Positions 19,815 to 28,307 of a DNA stretch of 64,000 nt are shown one piece after another. Position 1 is the first letter of the stretch; the number at the start of each line of letters is the position of its first letter. Location: assembly GCF_900258485.1 (NCBI RefSeq), contig NZ_OGVE01000003.1, positions 248,001 to 312,000 on the forward strand. The letters are read 5' to 3'. This DNA is from Helcococcus massiliensis. Lineage in GTDB: Bacteria > Bacillota > Clostridia > Tissierellales > Peptoniphilaceae. Below the pieces are notes generated by a model, which did not search any database, was not told where the DNA came from, and saw only the letters and a program-made list of their open reading frames with translations. The position numbers and the translations under genes are program-made.

Positions 19815-19967
19815 TTATTCTTCAATTTTCCTCTTATTATTAAAATATTCAAATACTAATAAAAAGAAAATTATATATTCTACCCCTGTTAATTTTGATA
19901 TGCCTAACCTATAAATAATCAAGCCAGCAATAATTAACTTAATAATAATACCTAGGTATTTATGCAT
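19815..19967 (-). CDS. Small membrane protein (50 aa) related to the bacteriocin-partner protein at 52.0 kb
   Basis: ATG at 19967 with AAGGAGG 7 bases upstream and stop at 19815. The product has hydrophobic segments around residues 6-20 and 30-42 and the string IIYRLGISKLT followed by EY and FFL. The 53-residue protein encoded at 52028-52189 shares IIYRLGISKLT exactly and then EY-x2-FFL, so the two are homologues. This is the first gene of an operon with the ABC exporter and RsgA. The family is not one I can name; an immunity or export-accessory function is inferred only from context. Confidence 0.8.
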   Translation of the reverse strand: MHKYLGIIIKLIIAGLIIYRLGISKLTGVEYIIFFLLVFEYFNNKRKIEE

Positions 19968-20047
19968 AGTTTCCTCCTTATATTTGAATACCAAAACAAT
20001 TTATAGTGCAAAATTTATATATGTTTTAATACCATTATTATTCTTTA

Positions 20048-20076
20048 ATAATAATTTATTTATATCAATCGGTCAA
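20048..20076 (-). promoter_or_regulatory. Promoter of the 50-aa peptide / ABC exporter / rsgA operon
   Basis: TTGACC at 20076-20071 and TATTAT at 20053-20048, 17 bases apart on the minus strand. Just downstream a TTATTATT-AAAG-AATAATAA hairpin could form in the leader. The leader is about 75 bases before the ATG at 19967. Confidence 0.6.
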
Positions 20077-20112
20077 TATATTTATACATTTAGTCTTGAT
20101 TTGTATAACTTT

Positions 20113-22266
20113 TTAATAAAAAAGCAACTCGCTCAACAAGTCTCCCACACTCCTCTTCTCCCAGTATCTTTTTATATGGTATCCATAGGGTCTAAATTTT
20201 ATTTCAATATTTCCCTCTTGGTCGGTTCTGTAGATTTCAATATTATTATCCTTTAATCTAGATAGGACTTTTGGATTTGGGTGACCATATCTATTTTTAT
20301 AGCCAGCGGAAATCAAGGCTTTAGAAAATTTATTATTTTCCAAAAACTCTTTTGATGTGGAAAATTTTGATCCGTGATGGGATACTTTCAAGAAATCAAT
20401 TAAATCCTTGGTCTTTATATTATTTTCCTCTTCTCCTATGTCTCCAGTTAAAAGAAGCTTATATTTAAATACATTAGCAAGGATGACAGCTGAAGTCTCA
20501 TTGCTTTCTGGGTGGTCGGGATTTACATATAAGACTTCTAAGTTTAAAGGATAAGAGTTAAATTTATCATTGGATTTTATTGGATAAGTTTTAAAATCAT
20601 CTAAATTGTTGGAATAAATTTTTCCTATCTGCATCTTATTTACTAGGTAATATAGGTTGCCCATATGGTCTATATCAGGATGGGATATAAAAACATAGTC
20701 AAGCTTATAAACTCCATTTTTGATTAGGTACTGGTAGATATTGTCTCCAGATCTTTCCTTATTTAAATAGTCGCCACCTGTATCAAATAGGATATTGAGA
20801 TTACTATCCCTATAAAGAATGGCATCTCCCTGGCCTACATCAATAATATTTACCGTAGCTGATGGAATGATTATCTTAACTAGAAGAAACACACCTGACA
20901 AATATAGCAAAAATATTTTTTTCTTTCTTTTTAGATGGTAGATCAAAATCCTATAATTAAAAATTATGTATATAAAGATAAAATAGAAAACGGTTGCTTT
21001 TAGGGACAAAGACGGAAATGACATCCAGAGGTTTTTTCCCAGATGTTCCATAGTTTCCACTAGAAAGATTATTATGTCAAAGCTTGGATTTATGATATAG
21101 GATAAAAATCCAAAGTTAGAAATAACTAGTATAAATGATAAAAATAAAATCCTAGACATGATCGGTACGACCAATAAATTTGCTACAAAAGTAATCAGGT
21201 TAAACTTATTGAAATATAGGGATAAGAAAGGAAGTAGTCCCAGTTGAATAGCAAGGTTTCCCAAGATAAAATCTGGAGTCTTCCTGAAGATCCTACTCAA
21301 ATTTGGACTTATATAATAAATAGCAAATACAGAGGCATAAGACAAATAAAAGGCTGCCGAATAGATATAAAAAGGATTTATCAAAAGACATAAGGTCATG
21401 GCAACCAGCATATCATTTATCCTATCTTTTATATTTAAAGTATAAATAGTTAAAATGGATAAGCTATACATGATAATAGACCTAATAAAAGAAACAGGAA
21501 AATCTACTATATAACCATAAAAAACAAGGAGACTTATTATAAAAACAGAATAATATTTTTTGTTCAAATGCAGCCTTTTTCCTAGCTGGTCAAGAAGACT
21601 AATTAGGATGTTTAAGTGCAGTCCGGATATAGCTAAGATATGGGCTAGGCCTAAGTTGGTAAAAGAATCAGTGATTTGACCACTTTTATCACTTGCTAAA
21701 AGCATTGATTTCACTAAACTAGCTCCCTGCTTGGATAGGTTTTTATCTATTATTTCAGTCATATAGGATTTCACTCCATACTTCCACCTATCTTTATGCC
21801 CTACCATCTCTACCTTAGCCTTTTTGATTTCATAAAAAATCTTTTTAGACTTGTAATATTTACTTTTGTTAAAGTTTCTGAAATTGTTATAATACCTAAT
21901 TTTTTCTAGCCTTCCTCTGACTTTCACTACATCACCTTCTTTAAGGACCTGGTCATTATAAAATATATAAGTCCTTGTATCCGACTTTATAAAATAAAGC
22001 TTATAATCATCAGTTTCTTTTACTTTAACAATTTCCCCTCTAAGGTCAATCCAAGTTTTACTAATATATTGATAGTTAAAATTTGTAAGTGTATAGCCTA
22101 TAAGTAGGCACAAAATAAAAATAATGGTATTTTCCCTATATTTCGTATAAAATATAAATATGAGTGAAATAGATAAAAAGACAAATACAAGGTCTATTAA
22201 AATAAATTCATGAATTAGAATCCCTGTTATTAGAGCCACAAGGATTAATAAAATGGGTCTTTTCAT
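20113..22266 (-). CDS. comEC: ComEC/Rec2-type DNA uptake channel
   Basis: 717 residues. N-terminal membrane segments and an OB-like DUF4131 region (about 1-150), the ComEC channel core with 'LGLAHILAISGLHL' (about 208-222) and further helices to about 450, and a C-terminal metallo-beta-lactamase-like domain with 'NIIDVGQGDAIL' (about 477), SHPDIDHMG (about 530) and SHHGS (about 628). ComEC forms the membrane pore for single-stranded DNA during natural transformation, and the hydrolase-like domain may degrade the other strand. SD AGGAG supports the ATG. Only 20 bases separate its start from the divergent gene at 22287. Confidence 0.93.
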   Translation of the reverse strand: MKRPILLILVALITGILIHEFILIDLVFVFLSISLIFIFYTKYRENTIIFILCLLIGYTLTNFNYQYISKTWIDLRGEIVKVKETDDYKLYFIKSDTRTYIFYNDQVLKEGDVVKVRGRLEKIRYYNNFRNFNKSKYYKSKKIFYEIKKAKVEMVGHKDRWKYGVKSYMTEIIDKNLSKQGASLVKSMLLASDKSGQITDSFTNLGLAHILAISGLHLNILISLLDQLGKRLHLNKKYYSVFIISLLVFYGYIVDFPVSFIRSIIMYSLSILTIYTLNIKDRINDMLVAMTLCLLINPFYIYSAAFYLSYASVFAIYYISPNLSRIFRKTPDFILGNLAIQLGLLPFLSLYFNKFNLITFVANLLVVPIMSRILFLSFILVISNFGFLSYIINPSFDIIIFLVETMEHLGKNLWMSFPSLSLKATVFYFIFIYIIFNYRILIYHLKRKKKIFLLYLSGVFLLVKIIIPSATVNIIDVGQGDAILYRDSNLNILFDTGGDYLNKERSGDNIYQYLIKNGVYKLDYVFISHPDIDHMGNLYYLVNKMQIGKIYSNNLDDFKTYPIKSNDKFNSYPLNLEVLYVNPDHPESNETSAVILANVFKYKLLLTGDIGEEENNIKTKDLIDFLKVSHHGSKFSTSKEFLENNKFSKALISAGYKNRYGHPNPKVLSRLKDNNIEIYRTDQEGNIEIKFRPYGYHIKRYWEKRSVGDLLSELLFY

Positions 22267-22286
22267 AGAATCTCCTGGAGTTTAGT

Positions 22287-22901
22287 ATGAATGTTTACAT
22301 TAATGAATTAAATAGTAGAATAATTAAAAGAAAATATATAAATAACAAGACACACCTGGTTAGCAAGGAAAATATTCTTCTTGACTATAAGAAGTACAAT
22401 ATAGAGGAAGAAGAGGTCTTTATAAATAATTTTCCTGTTGAAGAGATTTATGAGTCAAGCCTAGGCTTCGCTATGGTGGCAGACTTCAAGGCAAGTAATG
22501 ATAAAATCAAAATTTATGTAGACTATGACAAGAGGATTAAGATCTTAGAATCTTTGACTTTAAGACTTCTCATTAAAAATTGTTTGGATAAATATTTTAA
22601 TCTTAAAACTTCAAATTTTTACACTAGCCCAGATGAGTCTTATTTTGAAATAGATGATATTTATTTTGATGAAGACGCAAATACTATCTGTGATATACTT
22701 ACAAAAAATATCAATACTTACCTATCTTACAATCTTGCTATAAGGTCAAATAAAAAGGAGAATAAAACAATGGTAAATGGATTAATAGATACCGAGTATT
22801 TTCCTTATCACTTAAGTAGCCTTAGTGAAATACCTAAATTTAATATAACAAGATATAAAATTATAAATAAGGCTTTGAGAATCTATTACTCTACAAGATA
22901 A
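22287..22901 (+). CDS. Hypothetical protein, 204 aa
   Basis: A soluble, charged protein of 204 residues without signal peptide, membrane segments or motifs that I recognise. It is rich in Asn, Lys, Ile and Tyr. The ATG has GGAG 6 bases upstream. It is divergent from comEC with only 20 bases between the start codons, so its promoter must lie inside the comEC coding region, or it has a very short leader. A structural role near DNA uptake cannot be inferred from position alone. Confidence 0.7.
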   Translation: MNVYINELNSRIIKRKYINNKTHLVSKENILLDYKKYNIEEEEVFINNFPVEEIYESSLGFAMVADFKASNDKIKIYVDYDKRIKILESLTLRLLIKNCLDKYFNLKTSNFYTSPDESYFEIDDIYFDEDANTICDILTKNINTYLSYNLAIRSNKKENKTMVNGLIDTEYFPYHLSSLSEIPKFNITRYKIINKALRIYYSTR

Positions 22902-22929
22902 TTATATACAAGGGGGACGACTAAAAACT

Positions 22930-22952
22930 GTCAAAATTATTACAATTTTGAC
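22930..22952. terminator. Hairpin between convergent genes, probable bidirectional terminator
   Basis: GTCAAAATT-ATTAC-AATTTTGAC, perfect 9-bp stem, between the stop codons at 22901 (plus) and 22972 (minus). The T-rich tail is imperfect on both strands. Confidence 0.5.
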
Positions 22953-22971
22953 TTACCTGTCTTCCTCCTTT

Positions 22972-23325
22972 TTATTTTATTATTTCCTTAATTTTAGCTA
23001 ATTCTTGAGATAACTTCCTATATATCTGTCTCATCTTCCTATAATAGGTTGAATGGGAGCAATATAATTCATTTGAAATTTCTTCCACATCCATTTCATA
23101 CTTATATCTCATATCTATCAAATTCTTTTCCTTGTCATTTAACCTATAATACAACAAGTCTCTAATTATAATCTCAGTCTGAGCATTTTTAAGTATTTCC
23201 GATTCTTTATTGTTTTCTAAATATTTCACATCCGACTCTTTTAAATCATTTCTATACATTTCTATATAATCTAAATTTTTGTTATAATTCCTAAAATAAT
23301 TTTTAACTTCTTTTACATTTACCAT
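22972..23325 (-). CDS. Small sigma-region-4/ArpU-like DNA-binding protein
   Basis: 117 residues. The C-terminal half reads like a sigma-70 region 4 helix-turn-helix: 'LNDKEKNLIDMRYKYEMDVEEI' then 'LYCSHSTYYRKMRQIYRKL'. Short proteins of this build include phage late-gene regulators (ArpU, DUF1492) and orphan transcription factors. No -10/-35 binding region 2 is present, so it is not a full sigma factor. The SD is unusual: the only G-rich stretch upstream lies in a GGGG-GAAGA-CCCC hairpin. No phage genes are nearby. Family assignment is moderately sure; target unknown. Confidence 0.65.
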   Translation of the reverse strand: MVNVKEVKNYFRNYNKNLDYIEMYRNDLKESDVKYLENNKESEILKNAQTEIIIRDLLYYRLNDKEKNLIDMRYKYEMDVEEISNELYCSHSTYYRKMRQIYRKLSQELAKIKEIIK

Positions 23326-23398
23326 GTATTGTATCCAGGGGTCTTCCCCCTTATATCAGAATTATTATACTCAAAAATTTATAATGAGAATTAAAAAA

Positions 23399-23424
23399 CC
23401 AGCCAAGGATTAATCCTTAGCTGG
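23399..23424 (-). terminator. Rho-independent terminator after the HAD-IB gene
   Basis: Minus strand CCAGC-T-AAGGATTAATCCTT-G-GCTGG stem with one internal mismatch, followed by TTTTTT. It lies 31 bases after the stop at 23455. Confidence 0.85.
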
Positions 23425-23454
23425 CTTACTAATTATTTTCTAATTGATATTTAC

Positions 23455-24186
23455 TTATTCACTAATTTTATAGATATTCACATCCGGGTTTAGTTCATAG
23501 ATAACATCTTTTCTTTCTACAACTATTTTTGCCCTAGATTTTAATTCTTCATCAGCATTGATTTTATCTAAAAATCTCTTTGACGGGTTTATAGCGGTTG
23601 CATTTTTCATGGTCTTTAGCATGGTATAATCACCATTTGTATCACCATAGGCATAGGACTTATCTACATCTATATTGTATTTTTCAACTAGTCTATTTAT
23701 TTCTTTTTGCTTGGACTTTGAATCCCACATTTGACTTATTTGTCCCGTAAATACTCCATACTGGTCAAAGAAATATTCAGTACCACTGGAATCTGATATA
23801 TCATATAAGTCGCCCAACATTTTTACTAAATAGGTTGGAGATCCTGAAACAAAAAACACCTTATGACCATTCTCCTTGTGGAATCTAATCCTATCTCTGG
23901 TGTAGGCATAAACCATTTCCCCACCTTCTTCAATAACTTGTTTGGCAGTTTCAAGGATAAGCGATTCATGAATGCCTGTTAATTTTTCTTTGTATATATC
24001 GCCCATTTTTGAAATAAAGTCATCATAGTCACCATATCTCTTTTCATAGGCCTCATACTTAGCCTTTAGGTTTTTTATATAGGCTTCTTGGTCTATAATT
24101 CCATATTTTACAAGCTTATTGAAATGTTTAAGCATGATGGATTCCCTTACTAGGGTACCATCTATATCAAAAAATGCTCCTATCAT
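23455..24186 (-). CDS. HAD-superfamily subclass IB hydrolase (SerB-like)
   Basis: 243 residues with the HAD motifs in order: FFDIDGTLVRE (residues 5-15, nucleophile Asp), VSGSPTYL (motif II, about 113), a Lys before motif IV, and YGDTNGDYTML (about 179). The helical C1 cap between motifs I and II is typical of the phosphoserine-phosphatase-like group. The natural substrate cannot be told from motifs; small phosphomonoesters or acyl-glycerol phosphates are known for relatives. SD AAGGAG supports the ATG. Confidence 0.85.
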   Translation of the reverse strand: MIGAFFDIDGTLVRESIMLKHFNKLVKYGIIDQEAYIKNLKAKYEAYEKRYGDYDDFISKMGDIYKEKLTGIHESLILETAKQVIEEGGEMVYAYTRDRIRFHKENGHKVFFVSGSPTYLVKMLGDLYDISDSSGTEYFFDQYGVFTGQISQMWDSKSKQKEINRLVEKYNIDVDKSYAYGDTNGDYTMLKTMKNATAINPSKRFLDKINADEELKSRAKIVVERKDVIYELNPDVNIYKISE

Positions 24187-24210
24187 TTAGTCTCCTTATA
24201 AGTACTTTAC

Positions 24211-24756
24211 TTACCTTCTAGTTTTCGCTCTTGTTTTTTTAATCTCTTTTGTTGAACCATTTGTTGTTTTTATTATTTTGGTTTCTTGGTCATCATTTTT
24301 TGTTTTAATAACTTTAGTTTCTTGGTCTGCATTAGCAGTTTTTATAAGCTTGGTTTCTTGGTTTTCGTCATCTATTTCTTGCTTTATTTGCTCATTTTTT
24401 ACTACGGCTGTTTTATCTTCTTTTTTTTTACCCTTAAAAAGGTTTGTGAAATTATAGCCTATAGAGTCAAATAAGGATAATATCATGTTTGATATTAGCG
24501 ATATTGAACCATAAACTGTTACTAAAACGCCTAAGCTTATTATTTTTAAGCCTGCTTTTAATAAAACATTTTTATATCCTATAAACATTATAACTAGTCC
24601 TGCTAAGGTCACAATCACTGACAATCCATAGGATAACTTTTTGTTTTTAAGTGTTGTATATATAATTACCGTAACTATAATAGCCACTACGGCTACTATA
24701 GGGACTAATGAGTTCGCACCCGAATAGTCTTTTATCAAATCTAATATTGACTTCAT
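24211..24756 (-). CDS. Hypothetical membrane protein with QETKxIKT repeats
   Basis: An upstream in-frame ATG at 24789 exists, but AGGAG lies 5 bases before the ATG at 24756, so I choose that start (181 residues, MKSILDLIKDY). Three membrane segments lie in residues 15-100. The soluble tail contains three copies of a (N/D)QETK(L/V/I)IKT unit followed by a basic end (KTRAKTRR). The repeat is likely cytosolic. No known family recognised. It follows the map gene closely, whose 3' end sits 13 bases upstream. Confidence 0.75.
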   Translation of the reverse strand: MKSILDLIKDYSGANSLVPIVAVVAIIVTVIIYTTLKNKKLSYGLSVIVTLAGLVIMFIGYKNVLLKAGLKIISLGVLVTVYGSISLISNMILSLFDSIGYNFTNLFKGKKKEDKTAVVKNEQIKQEIDDENQETKLIKTANADQETKVIKTKNDDQETKIIKTTNGSTKEIKKTRAKTRR

Positions 24757-24769
24757 CTTTTCTCCTATC

Positions 24770-25573
24770 TTAGAATTTGTAGTTTTCAATCCAAGCTAAT
24801 TCTTCATCATTTATTGAATAATCATCTTGGTTTGTTAATACATCTGCCTTATCTTTTTTAATTACTAGGGTATGCTCAAATTGGCAAGATTTTTCTCCAT
24901 CTCTAGTCCTTGCAACCCAGCCATTATCATCCAATTTCATCTTCCAAGTCCCTACATTTATCATAGGTTCTATAGTAATCACCATATTTTCTATAAGTCT
25001 TCTACCTCTGCCTTTGACTCCGTAGTGTGGTACTTGAGGATCTTCATGCATGTCCTTACCAATACCATGCCCTACAAAGTCTCTTACAACAGAGAAACCT
25101 TGGTCTTCAGCATAGGATTGGATGGCATGGCCAATATCTCCCAATCTATTACCATCTATGGCAACTTCTACAGCTCTATCAAGGCTTTCCTTGGTTACAT
25201 CCATAAGCTTTTGGTCTTGGTCTGAAAGCTCACCAATTGCATATGACCAGCAAGAATCTGATAAGTATCCCTTATATTCTACAACATTATCTATAGATAG
25301 GATATCCCCTTCTTTTAGAATGTCATCTTCTCTAGGAAATCCATGGCAAATAACATCATTTAAAGATGTACATAAGGCATATGGAAATCCTTGGTAGCCC
25401 TTTTGAGCTGGTCTTGCACCTTTAAATTCCATAAAGGCATCTGCAAAATCATTCACTTGCATGGTTGAAAGTCCCGGCTTCAAAATTTTTCTTATAGCCA
25501 AGTGGGTCTTACATAAGATTTCCCCAGCAGCCCTCATTCCTTCAATTTCTTCACTTGTTTTAAGCACTATCAT
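24770..25573 (-). CDS. map: Methionine aminopeptidase, type I
   Basis: 267 residues, the usual size plus a short C-terminal extension. Metal and active-site pattern is intact: 'SIDNVVEYKGYLSDSCWSY' carrying the two Asp ligands, VGHGIGKDMHEDP with the His ligand, 'ITIEPMINVG' with Glu, and a final 'EHTLVI' Glu. It removes initiator methionine from nascent proteins. No N-terminal zinc-finger is present. The ATG has GGAG upstream and follows the TPR gene stop by 2 bases, so the two are co-transcribed. Confidence 0.95.
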   Translation of the reverse strand: MIVLKTSEEIEGMRAAGEILCKTHLAIRKILKPGLSTMQVNDFADAFMEFKGARPAQKGYQGFPYALCTSLNDVICHGFPREDDILKEGDILSIDNVVEYKGYLSDSCWSYAIGELSDQDQKLMDVTKESLDRAVEVAIDGNRLGDIGHAIQSYAEDQGFSVVRDFVGHGIGKDMHEDPQVPHYGVKGRGRRLIENMVITIEPMINVGTWKMKLDDNGWVARTRDGEKSCQFEHTLVIKKDKADVLTNQDDYSINDEELAWIENYKF

Positions 25574-25575
25574 AA

Positions 25576-26490
25576 TTAATCTCCAATAATTTTTATAAAT
25601 TCTTCATCATTTTTAATTTCATCAAAGTCTGAATCATTCTTTGCATAATCAATGATATTTCTATTTAACTCCACCGATTTTTTTAAATCTTTTAAGGCTT
25701 TTTCTTTTTTATTTAACTTCATATATGAACATGCCCTATTGTAATAAAGGGATGATTTCGGTGGGGATACATTTTCTATGGCCTTATCAAGAATGGATAT
25801 AGATTTTTCATATTCCTTATTCTCTATAAATAAAGCTGATAAATTTAGATAAATAAAGCTATAGTCTTTTTTCCTGTGCATGGCTTGATTATAAAAATAT
25901 AAGGCTTCATCATATTTTTTTAGCCTACCATAAACTACTCCTTTATTGAAGTATGGCCTAAAATATGAAGGTTCAATCTCTATAGACTTATCCAAAACTT
26001 CTAGGGCCTTATCAAATTCATCAATATTTTCATAAATGGCTCCTAAATTGTTGTAGGCCATATAATCATCAGGTCTTAAGCTTATGCTTTTTTTATAATA
26101 CTTTATAGCTTCTTCATGCCTATTCTGAATATCCATTAAATTAGCTAAAAAGAAATATGCCCTATCATAGTCCGCTTTTATTTTTATACTTTCCTTGTAA
26201 AAGCGTTCAGCTAGGTCAAAGTTATCAAGCTTTTCATATTCCATAGCCATGCCATAAAGGGCCTCTGCTTCAGAGGAATCTATTTTGTGTATTTTTTCAA
26301 AATATCCTAAGGCTTCTTCACTGTTTTCTAACTCATCATATATGAAAGCTTTTTTATAATAAAGATTAATTAAGTCATCTTCACCTGCATATTTTTCTGC
26401 ATTTTTAAAAAGAGCTAAGGATTTTTCTAAGTCTCCAGCTTCATACAAATTTTCTGCCATAATATAAAAGTTTTTATACTTTAAATTCAT
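25576..26490 (-). CDS. Tetratricopeptide-repeat protein
   Basis: About eight TPR units with the usual W/A-G-Y-A-P spacing, e.g. 'AYFFLANLMDIQNRHEEAIK', 'AYNNLGAIYENIDEFDKAL', 'PYFNKGVVYGRLKKYDEAL'. No signal peptide or membrane anchor, so a cytosolic protein-interaction scaffold. An ATG at 26508 is possible, but it overlaps a TATAAT (26512-26507), whereas TGAGGT sits 4 bases before the ATG at 26490; I choose the latter (304 residues). Partner proteins are unknown. Confidence 0.85.
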   Translation of the reverse strand: MNLKYKNFYIMAENLYEAGDLEKSLALFKNAEKYAGEDDLINLYYKKAFIYDELENSEEALGYFEKIHKIDSSEAEALYGMAMEYEKLDNFDLAERFYKESIKIKADYDRAYFFLANLMDIQNRHEEAIKYYKKSISLRPDDYMAYNNLGAIYENIDEFDKALEVLDKSIEIEPSYFRPYFNKGVVYGRLKKYDEALYFYNQAMHRKKDYSFIYLNLSALFIENKEYEKSISILDKAIENVSPPKSSLYYNRACSYMKLNKKEKALKDLKKSVELNRNIIDYAKNDSDFDEIKNDEEFIKIIGD

Positions 26491-26506
26491 ATTTACCTCA
26501 TTATTC

Positions 26507-26512
26507 ATTATA
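26507..26512 (-). promoter_or_regulatory. Probable -10 element of the TPR-map operon
   Basis: TATAAT on the minus strand, about 20 bases before the chosen ATG at 26490. The -35 is weak (TTTAAT, 16 bases upstream). Its overlap with the upstream ATG decides the gene start. Confidence 0.45.
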
Positions 26513-26591
26513 TCAAAAAGTTGGTAAAATTAAACATGTTCATGCTTTTATTATATTTACTTATTTGGTAAGATATTTCTAAGGAGAATTT

Positions 26592-27422
26592 ATGAAAATA
26601 AAAAAAGATAAGATTTTTAATTATTTAATGATTTATGGGATTGCTTGCTTGCTTATAGCATCCTTATATGATTTAGATATCAACAAAACCCTATACAATA
26701 GAAATGGCATATATCCAAACTTTTTCAGGTTGACTGCCGAAATGCCTATGATAGTTGTTTTTTCCTCTGCTTGTTTTACCTATATAAGGTATGGATACCA
26801 TAGGACAAATAAAATACTCTTAGCCTTGCTTGCAGTAGCTGCCGTTGGATTTCCATTAGTTTCATCTTTCACAAGCTTATCATATTTTGAAATACATAAT
26901 GTATTTTTTAGCATGCTTATTTTCTTCTTTTATATGGCATGCAGCTTTTTAATAGCTAGGTCCATCAATGAAACTAGTAGGAATAGAGTATTGGCATACT
27001 CCTTATTTGTTATCATATCAATAATATTGATACTTTTAAGTTTTTCAATACTTAAGGGAATTTGGGGTAGAACAAGATTTTTCCCAATGCACCAAGAAAA
27101 AGACTACACCATGTTCACTCATTGGTGGCAACTACCGGGAAATAGCGGGAGCGATATATTTAAGTCCTTCCCTTCTGGACACACGGGAGCAGCAGCTAGT
27201 ACTTTTGTGCTTATATTACTTCCATCTATATTTTATAAGAATAATTTTATTAAAAAATATGAGAATTTCTTTTTATTTGGACCAATTGTATGGACCTTAT
27301 TAGTCCAATTTGCAAGGATCTTTGATGGAGCCCATTATCTAAGCGATACTGCAGCTTCCATTATAATAAGCTGCCTAGTGATAAGTCTTACTAAAAATAT
27401 ACTTAAAAAATTTATAAAATAA
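26592..27422 (+). CDS. PAP2-family phosphatase, membrane-bound
   Basis: 276 residues with six membrane segments. The conserved motifs are KGIWGRTRFF (first motif, with Phe where Pro is usual), FPSGHTGAAAS (second) and R-x5-H-x3-D in ARIFDGAHYLSDTAA (third). PAP2 enzymes remove phosphate from lipid phosphates such as phosphatidate or undecaprenyl diphosphate on the outer face of the membrane. SD AAGGAG supports the ATG. The gene is isolated and convergent with the Cof-type HAD gene. Confidence 0.87.
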   Translation: MKIKKDKIFNYLMIYGIACLLIASLYDLDINKTLYNRNGIYPNFFRLTAEMPMIVVFSSACFTYIRYGYHRTNKILLALLAVAAVGFPLVSSFTSLSYFEIHNVFFSMLIFFFYMACSFLIARSINETSRNRVLAYSLFVIISIILILLSFSILKGIWGRTRFFPMHQEKDYTMFTHWWQLPGNSGSDIFKSFPSGHTGAAASTFVLILLPSIFYKNNFIKKYENFFLFGPIVWTLLVQFARIFDGAHYLSDTAASIIISCLVISLTKNILKKFIK

Positions 27423-27471
27423 AGAGATAGGGACCCTGACTCATTTAGTAAGTCGAGGTCTCTACCTCTTT
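27421..27471. terminator. Bidirectional terminator between PAP2 and Cof-HAD genes
   Basis: AAAGAG..AGGGACC...GGTCTCT..CTCTTT: an interrupted long stem between converging genes, with T-rich sequence on the plus-strand side and A-rich on the other. Confidence 0.65.
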
Positions 27472-27485
27472 ATTTCTATATTTAA

Positions 27486-28307
27486 TTAAATTAAATCAAA
27501 GTGTTTTAAGGCATTGTAAATTCCATCATCTTCAACATTTGTTGTGATATAGTCTGAAACTTCTTTTACAGGATCTGATGCATTCCCCATGGCAACACCA
27601 ATATTTGCACTGTGAATCATATCATAGTCATTTAAACTATCACCAAAGGCAAAGGTATCTTCTTGGTTAGCCTTGCAGTATTTTAAAACTTCTTCAATGC
27701 CTGTATACTTGTTTACACCCTTAGCTATAATTTCACCATTTACACCGTAATTTATTAGGTCAAAATCTTTGTCTATATGTTTTTTCATTTCTATAAGTTG
27801 GTCTTTATTTTCAGCATAAACAGTTAGCTTGCTAATAGGTGTCCTATTTTCAAAATACTCTTCCAAACTCTTTGGGCCTGGTATACCGTAGTGGTAGGCA
27901 GCATGTTCATATTGACTTTCTAGCATTAGTTCTTCTGCAACTTTTAGCTTGTCTGAAAAGTCTTTTCTAAGTCCTGAGTTACTGTAGATTTCTTCTGTCC
28001 CCTCTAAGATAAAAGGAATGTTTAGGGTGCTTAAAAAATACATTAAATTATCTGCTGCTTCATCAGACATTACCTTGTTTAATATAACTTCATCTCCGAC
28101 TTCTACGTATCCACCTGCTGCTGCTATAATCCCATCAAATCCAAAATCTTTTAATCTTTCTGGTATTTCTGCATATGACCTACCTGTACAAATGTAGATT
28201 TTGTGTCCATTCTCTTTGGCTAGCTCCAAGGCTTTTATGGTTGATTGACTGATTCCTTCTTCATGACTTAACAGGGTACCATCTATATCAAAAAATAGAT
28301 ATTTCAT
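27486..28307 (-). CDS. Cof-type HAD-IIB sugar/nucleotide phosphatase
   Basis: 273 residues. FFDIDGTLLSHEEG (motif I, residues 5-18), 'ICTGRSYAE' (motif II, about 40), a C2b cap domain, then 'KGVNKYTGIEEVL' (motif III lysine, about 196) and 'AFGDSLNDYDMI' (motif IV, about 219). Enzymes of this group dephosphorylate sugar phosphates, FMN or similar; the substrate is not predictable. The ATG directly abuts the stop codon of the upstream gene (TAA-ATG), so expression is coupled to it. Confidence 0.9.
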   Translation of the reverse strand: MKYLFFDIDGTLLSHEEGISQSTIKALELAKENGHKIYICTGRSYAEIPERLKDFGFDGIIAAAGGYVEVGDEVILNKVMSDEAADNLMYFLSTLNIPFILEGTEEIYSNSGLRKDFSDKLKVAEELMLESQYEHAAYHYGIPGPKSLEEYFENRTPISKLTVYAENKDQLIEMKKHIDKDFDLINYGVNGEIIAKGVNKYTGIEEVLKYCKANQEDTFAFGDSLNDYDMIHSANIGVAMGNASDPVKEVSDYITTNVEDDGIYNALKHFDLI

